Shown here: in pieces, positions 12,561 through 24,974 of the stretch | Position numbering within the stretch: the first letter of the stretch is position 1 | Layout: each line of letters begins with the position of its first letter | Assembly: GCA_025667525.1 (NCBI GenBank) | Contig: CM046878.1 | Coordinates: forward strand, 396,928,974-396,992,973 | DNA from: Glebionis coronaria | Lineage: Eukaryota; Streptophyta; Magnoliopsida; Asterales; Asteraceae | DNA: 64,000 bases | Direction of reading: 5' to 3' | Notes under the pieces: generated by a model | Database searches by the model: none | What the model saw: the letters and a program-made list of their open reading frames with translations, nothing else | What the model was told of the DNA's origin: nothing | Translations under genes and position numbers: made by a program

Positions 12561-13799
12561 GGCAAACATGGTTGATGAGACATGGAATAAGAAGAATGAA
12601 GTGAAGCTGAGACGAACTTGAACTATATGGATAACGTATTAGGGTAGTTTGGATGAAGGATGTAGGTTGCACAAGTTGAGTTGTCTAAAGCAGAGAACGC
12701 GTCAACATGTATGTTGCGTGGCTTGGACAATCATATGAAGAAAAGGAACGTAGACTATACTTCCTACATAGATAGGAGTAGCTTATAAAGGGCGATGTAA
12801 GGACGAAGTTGGTGAAAGGGATACATAATGGGGTGGAGGAATAAGTACGACGAGAGTTGGGTGATAGTCGATAGACTGACTAATTCATCTCATATTTCAA
12901 GAGGAATGATAAGTCACGTAGTTGGGAAGTTGGAAGGATTGTGTACGGATGTGATGGAATAGAGGGTTTTGTTTAAAAGTTAGCCTAATATGTATGGAAT
13001 GCCTTATGAAGGATTATGGCAAGGGAAGAAACGATGGGAAGCAAGCGTAGTATACCGTTGATAGACTAATGTTTGGTATGATCATACTATAGGGGTAATT
13101 GAGAAAGACGCCTAGAGCATTGGTGTGAGATTTGGAGATAGTTGGAGAACGCATTATATTAGAAAGATTTCTCCTACAAAGAGAGAGTCACCGGTGAGAG
13201 GGGCATATTCCCCATTGATGAGGATGTAAGGAATAAAGGAGGAAACATCTAAATTATAGGCTGAAGACGGGATATAAGATGGTATGGAAATTAAGATTGT
13301 GGAGAGACAAGCAAAAAGTAGTATGGAGGAAGAATGATTCGAGGGAGCAAGAGGTTGTGAAGATAGTGGGGTGATATTGATGAGAACCATTAGAGCAAGA
13401 GGTTAGTAGTCACCAACAATGGAACATCCACCTAGAGAAAAGGTGTAACACATGTTAGTATGAAGGATGGTTAGTTACTTGGTGCTGAGCATGGGAAAGC
13501 AAGGATGAGGTGGTGGTTATGACATGTTTCTTGTGAATATTATGGGAAGCTTTTGATTATGCAATCCTGCATATACCATTGGATGTGTTTAAGGTTGGGA
13601 GAACTTCCGAATGATGGAAAATCTGTAAAGGATAGAAGCCGTTAGGTATGGTGATAGGAATTGTAGTAGAAACTGCTGGAGTTAATTCATAGGAGATGAG
13701 GTGGATCACCGTTATAGTGGGATGAAGTTAGAAGCGGCCAACGTATTGGACCGGAGGTGGATCGGAAAACTATGGACGTGGTGGCAGTGACTAAGTAGA

Positions 13800-14275
13800 G
13801 GTTGAAAATAGCAAAGAACCGACAAGAGAGCTATGCGGACAAGGGGCGTAAGCCGTTGAGATTTGAGATAAAGTTATGCTAAAGGTTTCACCATGGAAAG
13901 GGGTGATGCGGTTTGGAAAGAAAAGGGAAGTTAGCACCTAGATTTGTGGGTCCATTTGAAATCCTTGAAAGGATTGGGCTAGTGGCGTATAGGTTGAGAT
14001 TACCGGAGGAATTGAGTAGTGTGCATGACGTATTTCATGTATTAAACTTGAGGAAATGCTTAGCAAGAACTAACTTGCAAGTACCGTTAGATGATATTAG
14101 TATGGATACGAGTCTTCGTTTTATCGAAGAGCCGATAGATATTTTGGGTCGTGAAGCTAGGACGTTGGATAAAAAGGGTAATATACCGTAGTTATGGGTA
14201 GATGGAATTTGTAACGTGGACTAGAGTTCACGTGGGAACGGGAAGGATTTAGGAGGAGCAAGTATCCTCAGCTAA
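13800..14275 (+). pseudogene. Integrase C-terminal/chromodomain-like remnant of element D
   Basis: The open stretch 13913-14191 encodes RKGKLAPRFVGPFEILERIG, then VAYRLRLPEELSSVHDVFHV and LRKCLARTNLQVPLDD. This is the GPY/F module that ends the integrase of Ty3/gypsy chromoviruses. The following EPIDILGREARTL aligns with the beginning of the chromodomain-like tail of Tekay/Del elements. That tail continues, broken by a stop at 14189-14191, to about 14275. It sits just before the polypurine tract, as expected. Confidence 0.8.
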
Positions 14276-15690
14276 TTGATAATGGCGATCCTAAGGAGTA
14301 AATCTCGGGACGAGATTTCTATTAGGAGGGAGTGATGTGACAACCGTGGTTTTGAGGTTCGTCACTTGGTCTTATTTTAAGGTTAATTTATGTGTGACTA
14401 TGTGATTTGCGTGTTTACATGTTATTTTGCGTGAACGAGGTTGGTGTGGATATCGTTTATGGGTATAAAGTACTCATAAGTAAATCGAGGAACGGTTATT
14501 TCATGTTCATGAGCTCACAAATTAGTGACTATGAAATGAAATGGTGTTATTTTGGTGTTTTACGTATACGTATAAGTATTATAGTAAATCGTATTTTTTT
14601 TTACGATTTGGGGTTTAGCATTTAGAGGTCTCGGGTAAGGTGTTTAGTCATGTGAGTATTTTTCGGGATGGTTTTAAGTCGTTTAGGACTTAGTTATAAA
14701 GTTTATTTCAAAATTTAAGATTTTTTTTTAAAACTGTATATTTTACGTTTTTTTCGGTATACGCGTAAAATTGACTAGTTTTACGGTTTTAAGTTTTCGG
14801 AGGCTTTAGGAGCTGAAATAAATTAAGGTAAATTAAGGTATTATTAATAACATAATAATAAGTAATAAAAAGAAAAAAAAAATTAAAAAAAATATATGTT
14901 AAAGTCGGTTTAGGCCGATTAAAAAGAAAGAAAAGGGAAAAAAGAAAAAAAGGGAACCGGGATTTTGTAATGGGTCAAGGACTTGTTAGGAAATTATATA
15001 AAGACTTTTTATTAACTAAAAACATATCATAATCCCCTGTAGATCAAGCTTAAGTCGAAATCAATGGAGTATATTTAGGGTTCTTCATTAATTTTTCTAC
15101 TTTCAAAAATTCTAAGGTAAAATCTTCAATACACTTTTTAATTAAATTGTTTTTAATTCTCTTACAATCAATACATGATGGATCTAGGGTTAAGTTAATT
15201 ATCTGTATTATAATGGTATAAGCATGATTAGATTAATTAGAGATAATAATTATACATGGTGATGGTAATTAATTAAGCTAATTATGTTAAATTCGTTTTT
15301 AAAAATTTGGCAAAATTTTATGTCACTTGTTTTGATCATATCTAGAGTTCTACAAACCCTTATTTTGCGATCCAAGCATCCCTGAATAGGTATTTGAAGT
15401 GGCTTTCAAATGCAAGAAACGAGAACTAAATTGGAGGTCAGGAGGTGGGTCAAATACAGGTTAAACAGTCGGAGGTCAAAACTGTTTTGAAATCAGTCGG
15501 GTTTAATTTAATGTTTTAAGGTGATTGGGGTACTTAGGAGTACACTTGAGCCCTCTAATGAGCATGGTAGTTGGTTTATATATTAAATAAGAGACCTGAA
15601 GGGTGGCTAAGAAAATGGGTTAGGGTAAGACCCCCTAATCATAACAAACTTTTTGTATGTTCAAAATTGTTAATATGCGGATAGGCAGAA

Positions 15691-15794
<104 letters not shown>

Positions 15795-16398
15795 GCCTTA
15801 ACAGTAGCTTTAAGGTTGGGGCAAAAGGGAGGGGTTAGCTGACATATGTAAGGGCATAGGGTTTCCTTTACAGAGATCATGAGTATGTTTAGGTGGGTGT
15901 GTGGCTTATAGTTTGGAGACCTAAAAACCGGAACTGTTTTGGATAAAATGTTAACGAGACGGGTTATGAAGTAAACTAAGTTAAGGGCTTTATAGAGGGG
16001 TGTAATGAGATGCTTAGAGCATATAAATGAGTTATATATATGGGAGAAGGTTAGATTTCCATCATGGGTTGATGAGCCATCTTAGTGTTTGGTTCATGTT
16101 TTGATTGTGTGCTTTTGTTTGTTAGCTTTTTGCTAGTGCGCGGATTTTTGGAGAAGCTCAATCAGGTGAGTTTCATAGTCCCATAAATTTTAATGATTTT
16201 CACTTCCAGATGGGATGGAAGAGACACTGTATGGTTTTGTAACTAATGATGTGAATGTTTTTATTGTTTGTGATGGACTTGTGTGTGCACTTATGTGATT
16301 AACTGCTATGTGATTCTTGATTGTGTTTATGATTTGGATCGGGGGACACGTACCGTCTCAGTTATTGTGGTTTGACTTGGTACCAAGGGGATGTTGAC

Positions 16399-16537
16399 AA
16401 GGCGGGGCCTTGGGGAGGTACATAGATGTGTGAGCATCTATGGGATCAATGGATAATGACAAGGTGGGGCCTTGGGATTGGTACATAGGTGTATGGGCGC
16501 CTATGGTACCATGGTGTTTGGTAAGGCTGGGAGCCTT
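16399..16537 (+). repeat. Hairpin array in D's 3' LTR
   Basis: Same modules as in the 5' LTR (AAGGC/GCCTT and CATAGNTG/CNYCTATG stems). Base changes occur in both arms and loops, for example AAGGTGGGGCCTT in the third module. Confidence 0.7.
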
Positions 16538-16902
16538 GGATTTGGTTTGGAATGATTGATCTTGAATGTTAGTTGCTAATGCATACTTGTAGCACATTGT
16601 CCATATGTTTAGTGGTTTATGGTTGTTCACAGCTTATTATAATCTATTTTCGGTTGGAGTCTAAACCTATGACTCTCACCAACATTATGTTGACGTGTTT
16701 TAGTGTCTCTTTCAGGTGATAAAGTGGTTAAGCGTGAGAACATATGTGGCTAGGATTGGAGTCACGTAAAAATGCATTTAGAAGGAGATCCCCGTTCCTT
16801 CTTAGTTTATTTTTCTGTTTGTTTCAATAAGTGATACTATGAACCTATATGTTGATTTGTTTGTGTTATTTGTTTGTCTTGGGTAAGAGGTAGGATTGTT
16901 AC

Positions 16903-18655
16903 TGATAGGTGTGAAAACACCCATCTTTTCTACCACTTAATTACAGTAATAACCGGACCAAAACATGTATTTTATGTCTTTTATGTCGGAATTATGCGTG
17001 GTTTGTGTTTTTGTTGTGATTTAGGACGAAAAGGTGAAAAGTGGAGAAAACACGGGAATTCACGGGCATTTACGGACTTTTATTGAAGAAAAATATGAAA
17101 AGACGAAGTCAAGAAGTCAAGAGTGCAAAAAGAGCGGAAGTCCAAGACCAATTCTGAAGATTTATCGGAGAAAGAGTCAAAAGACGGAAGTTCACTTGAA
17201 GCCGAGGAACTCAAGTCTTATTTATCGAAGAATTAAAAGACGAGTCCAAAGAAATCCCGAGCCAAAAGTCGTTTAAGTCCAAGATTAAAGAAGATTTGAA
17301 GGCTTAAGGACTAATGGCGCAATTAACAAAAAGATTAAAGAAGAGGAGGGACCTAAGCATGCAATTAAGGAAGAAAGGAAGGAGAGGAGGAAGCTTCCTC
17401 TAACCTCCTCCCTAATCCCCTATATATAGTCATTAGCTAATCACTTTTCATTTTGTTGGCTAAATTGACAAACTAGTTCTTCCATCTTTATTTTATGCAC
17501 ATTTAATTACTTGCACATTTAATTACTTGTCTTGCACCTTTAATTACCTTTAATTTTCAAGTAAGTTTTTCTTTAATTTCTTGCACCTTTACTTTATCTT
17601 GTTGATCTTAATCTTCTTCTACCTTTCTTTTATTCACACGTTTTTAATCTTGTTAACTTGTTTAAAGATTTCATTTTTATGCTTTTGATTGTTTTAAATC
17701 TCTTATTTTCATAGCTTATTTGATTTATTTTCAAGTTTATATAGTTTTTACACAAGTTATTTTTATGTAAAAAGTTGTTTTTCTTAAAGTTTATCTTTTT
17801 CGTGTTTAAAAGTTGTTAACTTTCAGTTTGTTAGCTTATTTTTACATGATTTACCTTAAGGATTTAGTCTAGTGCTTATTAGAACAATAGCTTATTCACT
17901 TAGCTTATTTTTAGTTTTCTTCTACGTTTTCCGATTGGTTAAATCGGAAGAGGGTTATACTTTCCGATTGGCAAGATCTGAAAAGGGTTTTAATATTCCG
18001 ATTGGTGCGAGATTCTTGGTATTCCGATTGGGACAAGGTAGTGGTATTCCGATCGTATGTGAGTGACAAACATTCCGATTGGTTCCCCTTCCCACATTTC
18101 GATCGAGGTGCATGACCAGTATTCCGATCAGTGGTTTCCGATCATCATTCCGACCAGGTCACCCATATTCCGATCAAGGTAAGACACACATTCCGATCGA
18201 GGTGCATGATCAGTATTCCGATTGGGTGAGTGACAGCATTCCGATTTGGGGTCAGCCATCATTCCGATTGAGGTGATTGTGTACCGATCGGAATACATTC
18301 CGATTTGGAGTTACTTTTAGTACTTTGTCTTGTTTTATTTTTACGTTATCATTTTCTATACTTGTCCAATTTTAATTTTCGTCACACGCTTTTATTTGTA
18401 GTCATTTAATCATTTTACTTTCCGTCACGTTTTTAAATATCGCACACCTCTCTTTTTAATTAGGCTTAGATTTATATACTTACCCTTTACATTAACGACA
18501 TTTACTTTTAAGTCTTGCACATTTAAATTTAAAAACAACCACAAAAATATTTGTTCCACCAAAATAAAACCGAGTCACATAGAGAACCTAGATCAATTCG
18601 ATTAGACCAACACAACGAACACTTAATTTTCTTACTAGGCAAAAGCCAGTTATTA
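16903..18655 (+). mobile_element. Element E: solo LTR of the C family (1753 bp)
   Basis: It starts TGATAGGTGTGAAAACACCC, closely matching the coding-strand start of element C's LTR (reverse complement of 42522 leftwards). It ends CCAGTTATTA, where C's LTR ends TTATCA, so the terminal CA has become TA. It is flanked by GTTAC at 16898-16902 and 18656-18660 and has no internal region or second LTR. It contains a TATA box (TATATATAG, 17421-17429) and an ATTCCGAT repeat array. A solo LTR arises when recombination between two LTRs of one element removes the middle. Confidence 0.9.
17929..18308. repeat. ATTCCGAT-type short repeat array in solo LTR E
   Basis: About 14 copies of ATTCCGATYG/TTCCGAT spaced 15-40 bp apart, for example at 17929, 17961, 17996, 18021 and 18046. 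Near 18287-18306 two copies face each other (CCGATCGGAATACATTCCGA). The matching part of C's LTR holds TTCGGAA/TTCCGAA hairpins instead. Confidence 0.85.
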
Positions 18656-18822
18656 GTTACCTACTTACCTAGACTCCTGTATTGATGAGATACTGTCATG
18701 ACATTTGTGTCACCTTTTATGACATTTCTTATTCATATAGTTCTCTCTATGGACACGCTATTGTTGTGATGATATCCATGCGTCGCGTCCCATATTCCGC
18801 AATGGTGGGGTGTGACAGCATA

Positions 18823-19180
18823 ACATATCTTATAGACCAAGGACGGCTGTTAAAGGCCAAATCTTGGCAGATTTCTTGATAGAGAAGCCGGATAAGGAAG
18901 GACTAGTCGTACAATGAGAGGAAACTCCAGCAGAACCATGGGTACTATTTACGGACGGATCTTCGTGCACGGATGGATCAGGAGCTGGTCTCATCCTTAC
19001 GAATCCGGAAGGAATGGAATTTACATACGCCCTGCGCTTTGAGTTCACAGGCACCAATAATGAGGCAGAATATGAAGCGTTGATTGCGGGTTTAAAAATC
19101 GCCGCTAGAATGGGAGTCCGCAACCTTGAGGGCTACGTGGACTCACGGCTTGTCACGAACCACATTCTAGGGGGGTAAAC
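18823..19180 (+). pseudogene. End of first RNase H and second RNase H of element A
   Basis: Continues A's pol after D: NISYRPRTAVKGQILADFL, a TGA at 18915-18917 where homologues have Trp, then a second RNase H module. The second module shows VLFTDGSSCTDGSGAGLIL, TGTNNEAEYEALIAGLKIA and GYVDSRLVTNHI, with catalytic Asp, Glu and Asp present. A second, archaeal-type RNase H after the first is characteristic of the Tat lineage. A run of G at 19170-19175 precedes a stop, so a one-base slip broke the frame. Confidence 0.87.
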
Positions 19181-19198
19181 ATAGCCAAGGAGGATAAC

Positions 19199-20650
19199 AT
19201 GGTTCGATATTTGGAGAAAGTCAAGTCACTCATCGCGGCTTTCAGCAAGTTTTCTATCAAGCAGGTACCAAGAGGTGAAAACAAGAAGGCCGACGCTCTT
19301 AGCAAGATCGTGTCTACAAGTTTCGCCCACTTATCCAAGGAAGTCTTGGTGGAAATACTAAAGGAAAATTCTATAACAGAAGGGGAAGTCGCAACTATAG
19401 TTGAGGAAGATGGACCTACATGGATGACCCCGATCATCAACTATTTGACTAATGAAACCCTTCTAGACGAGGAAAAGGCGGCACGGCGTATCAGAAGGAA
19501 GTCCCAGCACTTCGAACTTCGAGAAGGTATTCTTTACAAGCGTTCTTTCTTACAGCCGTGGTTGCGGTGTGTTGGGCCACGCCAGGCTACTTATGTGATC
19601 AGTGAGATACATGAAGGGTTATGCGGCATGCACGCGGGTCCCCGATCCGTAGTAGCTCGAGCTCTACGCACAGGTTATTATTGGCCTACTATGCATAGGG
19701 ATGCACGCGACATGATTCGCAAATGCAGTGATTGCCAAGTGCACAGACCAGTACCACGACATCCGCAGCAGGAACTTACACCCATTATATCCCCATGGCC
19801 ATTCTATAAGTGGGGGATTGATATTGCAGGACCTTTCCCCGTAGCTGCGGGGGGGAGTTAAGTTCTTGATTGAATGGACTACTTTACACGTTGGATAGAG
19901 GCCAAGGCAGTCAAATCCATCACAGGAAAACAAGTTAAAAAGTTTGTTTGGGAGAACATCGTGTGCCGTTTTGGCTTACCAGGAGAAATCATCTCGGACA
20001 ACGGGAAGCAGTTCGCGGATAATCCATTCAAGGATTGGTGCGCAACATTGAATATCAAACGGTGCTTTGCATCTGTTTAACATCCGCAGACAAATGGTCT
20101 TGTGGAACGAGCAAATAGAAGCTTGGGTGAAGGCATCAAGGCGCGCCTGGATGAACGAAGTGCCAAATGGGTGGATGAACTGCCACATGTTCTATGCGCA
20201 CATAGGACTATGATCAAAACAGCCAACGGGGACACTCCATTCACATTGGCCTACGGCACTGAAGCTGTCATACCAGCAGAAATAGGGATGCCTACCATCC
20301 GCACAGCGGAGGTTAATGTCGTCACAAACGACGAGCAGCTCCGGATCAATCTGGATTTGTTGGAGGAAAAAAGAGAGATAGCGGCTATCAATGAGGCCAA
20401 TTCCAAGGCACGGATGAAGGCTTATTATGACGCCAAGGTTAAAGGTGTTTCCTTTCGACCGGGAGATTATGTTTATGGTGCCAACGAAGCGAGTCGAGCG
20501 GAGAATACAGGAAAGCTAGGCCCTTAGTGGGAAGGACCATATGAGGTTACGGAAGCCTTAGGATGGGGCGCGTGCAAGTTACGTGACATGGATGGCCGCG
20601 ACCTGGAACGCACATGGAATATCTGCAATCTTAAAAGGTGCTATCTTTGA
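19199..20650 (+). pseudogene. Integrase of element A
   Basis: The zinc-binding HHCC module is at about 19600-19740 (EIHEGLCGMHAGPRSVVARA, RKCSDCQVH). The core follows with WGIDIAGPFPVAAGG (first Asp), FGLPGEIISDNGKQF (second Asp) and LVERANRSLGEG (catalytic Glu, about 20105), then the C-terminal domain with RPGDYVYG and WEGPYEV. It would insert element cDNA into chromosomes. It is broken at 19852-19885 (slip in a G run and a second indel), by TAA at 20078-20080 and by TAG at 20525-20527. The natural end is the TGA at 20648-20650 after NLKRCYL. Confidence 0.9.
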
Positions 20651-21369
20651 AAGCTACGGCTTCCGCATGGACACTTCGCTATATCTAGCTTCAATGAAGA
20701 TCCATGTGTTCTCGTTGTTTTGTTTTTTATGCTTTCTAGGTTCCTTTTGTTTTTAGGATTTCTCATTCTTGTTCAAACAAAAAAACATAAACGTTCTAAT
20801 AAAATGCCGTGGTGCGTAGCTAACTCCACAACTCGTTCTTGTGCAAATTATTGTCTTCTTTTTTTTAGATTTTCTTATTGTCGTATATATTTAGTTGTTG
20901 TTACTACAATGTGCTATATCTTATTCATATGCATTCGTTCAATACCGTACATGTACAATGCGCCTCCAGGCGCGGTAAGAGGATTAAGTGAACCTAATAA
21001 TTCAACTTGTCGCATAAGAGGGATGCAACCCCAGTGACGCGGATCATGTATCCTTACTAGACACCTTACTCACAAGACGTTGTGATAAGTTTCCATATGC
21101 CGCGCTCACGCAGTGCTTTGCATGGTAAAGACGCACGCCGCACGTCTAGTAAAATATAGACTTGATTGTATTTTTTGAGTAAGACGTGACATGTCATGCA
21201 GTACAGGTATATGATATCTAAAAAAATACACAAGTTTCAAATTGAAAACACCAAAATAGTCGTGGTCATCACGGACTCGCTTGCATAAATATGACAAGTT
21301 ATTAAAACATCAGTTTTAGCCGTATACATACACGGACGAATAAAATAATACAAATGTTTACAATGTAAA
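20651..21369. other. Untranslated spacer between pol and the antisense gene of A
   Basis: T-rich, low-complexity DNA without a supported ORF on either strand. It lies between the ends of two convergent units (pol on plus, antisense ORF on minus) and may hold terminators for both. No clear poly(A) signal can be assigned. Confidence 0.5.
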
Positions 21370-22686
21370 TTACAAAGGAGGTAGGAACTCCACTATCTCC
21401 TTCTTCCCTTCTTCAATCAAGGTGCGGAGGGCCTCCCTGTGAGCATTCTTCCCATCTTGTGTCCTGATTATGTTCACATCCAACGCCTCGGCCAGCAGCT
21501 TTTCACCTTTCATCACCTTCCACAGAGTCGTAGGTGGGCAAAGTCAGTTGGATGGGATCAGCAGTGAGCTTGGACATTATTACCTCATTAGGAGCATCCT
21601 TTAGCGCTTCTAGCTCGTCTAGGAGGGGGTGTTGGATTTTAGCAAGAGCGGCCATTGATGTGATCATCTTGTCTGCGGCTAGAGGGTTGTGGTAGGCATG
21701 TTGGGTGATATCTTCCTTCTTGCCTATCAGCTCCGCAGCTTTGACCAGCCCCTCGTGCCTACCATGGTCTATACCGTCTGATACAACGTCAGCAAAGGCA
21801 TGCAACAAGTAAGGAGCTTCTGTCACTTTGCTCATGGCAAGGCGCATTCCCTGGCCAACCATCCATCTACGCCCAACTATGGATGTGAGCAAAGGAGGAC
21901 ATATCATTTCAGCACAGTCCGTGGCCATCTGGCTTAGTTCGCCCTCAGCTGCTGCAGCTTGCTCGTCCAAGGTAGTCCGCGCATGGGTTAGCTCATCCTT
22001 CAACGCGTCGCGCTCCTGAGAAATAGTGAAGGCTTGTACGGTTACGGCTTTAGTAGTAGCTTCGGCTGCGGATACCTATATATGACACTTGGAGTTATTA
22101 CAAAGACAATGTGGTTTTTTGTGTGCACAAATAAACATTAATATGAGAGCAATCCTTCTCGTTGGATGCAGCTAAAAGGGCCTCTAGCTCGGCAATACGT
22201 TCTTCACGAGCGTTTGCGTGATGGGCTTGCTCCTTGACGGTTGACTCGGCCACGACCAACGCTGCCTGCAAGGATGTGATGGTTTTCTCGTGCTTACCCA
22301 CCAGTGCTTCACGGCGAGCTATCTTTTTATCAGCACGGCTCACGTTAGCCAAGGCCTTGATCAGACGGCATCCCAGGGTCGCACCAACCGTCACCTGGTG
22401 TGCGGAGGACACATCGAACTGCTCCAGCAACGTTTCATGCTCTAGTTCGTCCAGATCTTGCGCCAGCGCTGGAGGAGTGATGTGTTCAATAAACTCAGAG
22501 CACTTGGACTCCGCCTCCAACCTTGTTAAACTAGAAAAATTCCATGCTAGGCGAAGGCTGGTGTCGGGTCCCTCAGGGTGTGGCTCCTCAGCATGGGTCA
22601 CAAGAGGGGATGGATGTCTCATTGATGTCACGGGAGAGGGTTCCCTTTCCACCTCCTTCTCTTGGGCCACGGTCGATGGATCTGCC

Positions 22687-22753
22687 CTGTTATTAACACA
22701 CATTAGTTTTGTTTATGGATCTATATCCTTTGAGTATTAAAAACGGTACTTAC
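22687..22753 (-). other. Candidate intron in the antisense gene of A
   Basis: On the minus strand a donor GTAAGT follows the block ending KPTTRTT (22753). A T/A-rich stretch follows, then ACAG (acceptor at 22687), after which the coding block continues with RADPSTVAQEKE. Length is 67 bp, short but usual for plants. Splicing would join two blocks that otherwise do not share an open frame. Confidence 0.6.
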
Positions 22754-23778
22754 GTAGTTCTAGTCGTGGGTTTCGTGATGGTAGGAGCTACAGCATTCAC
22801 GGGGGTGGCCATCCAGACTTGCTCATCCGCGCGCAGTGAGGGGTCGACCTGGGCCGTAGCAGTGTTGCTTCCTTCCTGGAACTGCGGATGGTCTTTCCTT
22901 AGCTTCTTCGGGGGAGCATTATGTGCCCCCGCCCCGTCCCCTAGAGTTTTTGCTACCCTCCTGGTAGTCTTTCTTTTCCTGGATTTGGGCTTGGGGGACC
23001 CAGAAGCTTGGGTAGTTTCTTCATCCTCACCAGTGCGATTGTCAGCAGGGTTGGTGAAATCTTCCTCTTCTTCTTCTTCATCCTGGTGCCGCACGGTACC
23101 CTCCAGCAGTAGTTCTCCACCATCTTCGTTGTGGAAGTCAAGCGGGGACTTCTCAATCACGGGCTCTTCCTCATCTGATCTCTGCTCGGTGGTTTCTTCC
23201 AGCGGGATGGTTTTGTTTACGGTCGCATCAAGTAGGGGGAGTTCATTTTCTTTCAGCGGACGGAATCCTTCAAGAACTTTCATTGGGTCGTCTTGGCGCA
23301 ATATTTCATGTAGGTTCATCTCTGCGGACATATGCATATATACGGATTAGTAAGTTCACAAAATACAAATGTGGCATTTTTTACATCTACAAATATAAAT
23401 GGACCTACCCTGCCTACGTTCGGTCAGAAAGCACGGAACATATCCTCCCTCCCATAGTAATAGCGGCTTATCCCTACTAGGCACAGGAAGTGCCCCGGCA
23501 AACCCCTATGAAATTCTGTGCGGTGGGAATCTTGAATTTTCAAATCCTTACTACTATAGTCTTTGGATTTAGGAGGATAGTCTTTGGGTACTCTGGTTTT
23601 GAGGACGAACGGGGTAGGGAATACTTTCTCATCAACAAAAAATTAATGGTCGTACCAATTCTTGAGGGAGTCTAAGGGCTTCCTATAAGTCATGGGGGCG
23701 TTCCCGGATCGTTTTTTGAACGACAGCCACCCATTCACTAGTTGGGGGGAGTAAAAGACCCTAAATAGATTTACGGTC

Positions 23779-24022
23779 GGGGTTACCCCGCACGTATGGC
23801 AGGTAATCTCAAATTGATTGATTTTACATGCCCCTATGTAGTGCAGTTGGGTTTTGTGGAAGTCATAATATAGAAGCAGATCTACCAAAAACTTGGATAA
23901 GGGGTTACCCCGCACGTATGGCAGGTAATCTCAAATTGATTGATTTTACATGCCCCTATGTAGTGCAGTTGGGTTATGTGGAAGTCATAATATAGAAGCA
24001 GATCTACCAAAAACTTGGATAA
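23779..24022. repeat. 122-bp direct tandem duplication in the antisense gene
   Basis: Units 23779-23900 and 23901-24022 differ at one base that I can see (T or A near position 77 of the unit). The unit starts GGGGTTACCCCGCACGTATG. As 122 is not a multiple of three, the duplication shifts the frame of the aORF and repeats about 40 residues of its N-terminal domain. Confidence 0.92.
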
Positions 24023-24374
24023 GGGGATGCGGTAGTTAGCCGAATCGAATAGGCGCGTGTACACGCCTATCTTTCCCCTCGGTGCATCCGTAATCGCTTC
24101 ACCTTCACCTGGATAGGTTGGGTGTACGCTTTCGGGAATATAATACTTAGACAAAAAGTCTATGTATTTCTCCGCAGGCATCACGTTCAGGACATCCGTA
24201 ATAAGGGGATTGTCCTTCACCATGTTTTATAAAAAGGGTTTGAGAGGCGTGATGATCTAACCTGTGGCGAAGGAAATCCGTGGAATAAGAGGCAAAAGAT
24301 TGAAGGAAGGAGCTTGGGAATAATAATGGCGGAATGAATATAAACTGTGAGTGTAACAGTAGCACACACCAACT

Positions 24375-24384
24375 CTTATATAGG
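24375..24384 (-). promoter_or_regulatory. TATA box upstream of the antisense gene
   Basis: The minus strand reads CCTATATAAGAG about 155 bp before the ATG at 24223. The following leader is CA/CT-rich. This suggests the antisense gene has its own promoter, separate from the LTR. Confidence 0.55.
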
Positions 24385-24780
24385 GTTGCCTCGATTTTTG
24401 AGGTAGCGTAGATGTTCGCCACTACGCCCATTCAACGGATGGGATTTCTGACACTTCTGAAATGTCAGAAGGGACCCACGGGTCACTTCTTGACAGTTTT
24501 ACGTAGCTCAAGGGTGGGCCTTTCTGGTGCACTTTTGCAGGCGTGCGACTGACTAATTGACTACCATTAATGCATTCATTCTTGTGTCGGGATATACGGT
24601 CAAACGTAAGACCATATTCAATGCTGTATTTAATTTGTCTCGGTCGACAAGTGCGGCTGAGGTTGTCACGAGCGGCTGAAACAAAATTTGGAAATTTATC
24701 ATTCTCCAAGGATCTTTCTTGGTACGTCCGGGGAGCATCTTGATAGTCTAGAGGTTACGCCTACGGCTGTAACAACTAGA

Positions 24781-24792
24781 CTGGGGGGGACA
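24781..24792 (+). other. Polypurine tract of element A
   Basis: CTGGGGGGGACA immediately before the 3' LTR start TGATGACG at 24793. Such a purine run primes plus-strand DNA synthesis. Confidence 0.75.
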
Positions 24793-24974
24793 TGATGACG
24801 TATAGTCCCCAGCCGGGTCATGAACCCGGCCCACGGGTACTACCCGTATCCGGCCCATCACGAATGGGTGGGAATAATGTTATTTGAGCTTATGGGCTTA
24901 GATGAACAGTAACCACACACACATGTGCGGCCCACGGCCCGGCATGGTCGATACAGGGTTAGACATAATCATAC
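24793..24974 (+). repeat. 3' LTR of element A, first part
   Basis: Matches the start of the 5' LTR up to the point where element B entered. It continues at 43405. CATAC at 24970-24974 is the target duplication made by B. Confidence 0.95.

Larger units (their letters stand above)
21370..24223 (-). pseudogene. Antisense gene (aORF) of element A, Transposase_28-like
   Basis: Minus-strand coding blocks run from ATG at 24223 to TAA at 21372-21370. The N-terminal block (24223 to about 23640) has RIPLSKFLVDLLLYYDFH, GACKINQFEITCHTCG, then LVNGWLSFKKR and SLKNWYDH. It resembles the putative gypsy-type transposon domain (Transposase_28) found in antisense ORFs of Tat elements. The middle block (23337-22754) is very acidic, with a basic patch KPKSRKRKTTRR that could be a nuclear signal. 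The last blocks (22703-21370) are Ala/Glu-rich and probably coiled coil, ending VEFLPPL. A good GT-AG intron is predicted at 22753-22687. Frames break at the 122-bp duplication, near 23430 and near 21510. Role unknown. Confidence 0.75.

Noticed and set aside
16874..17276. 70- and 80-codon ORFs at the start of E
   Set aside because: They cross the D/E junction or are not preserved in C's LTR.
22234..23350. Plus-strand ORFs of 168 and 213 residues
   Set aside because: Shadows of the minus-strand antisense gene; their Ser-rich composition comes from reading Glu/Asp codons backwards.
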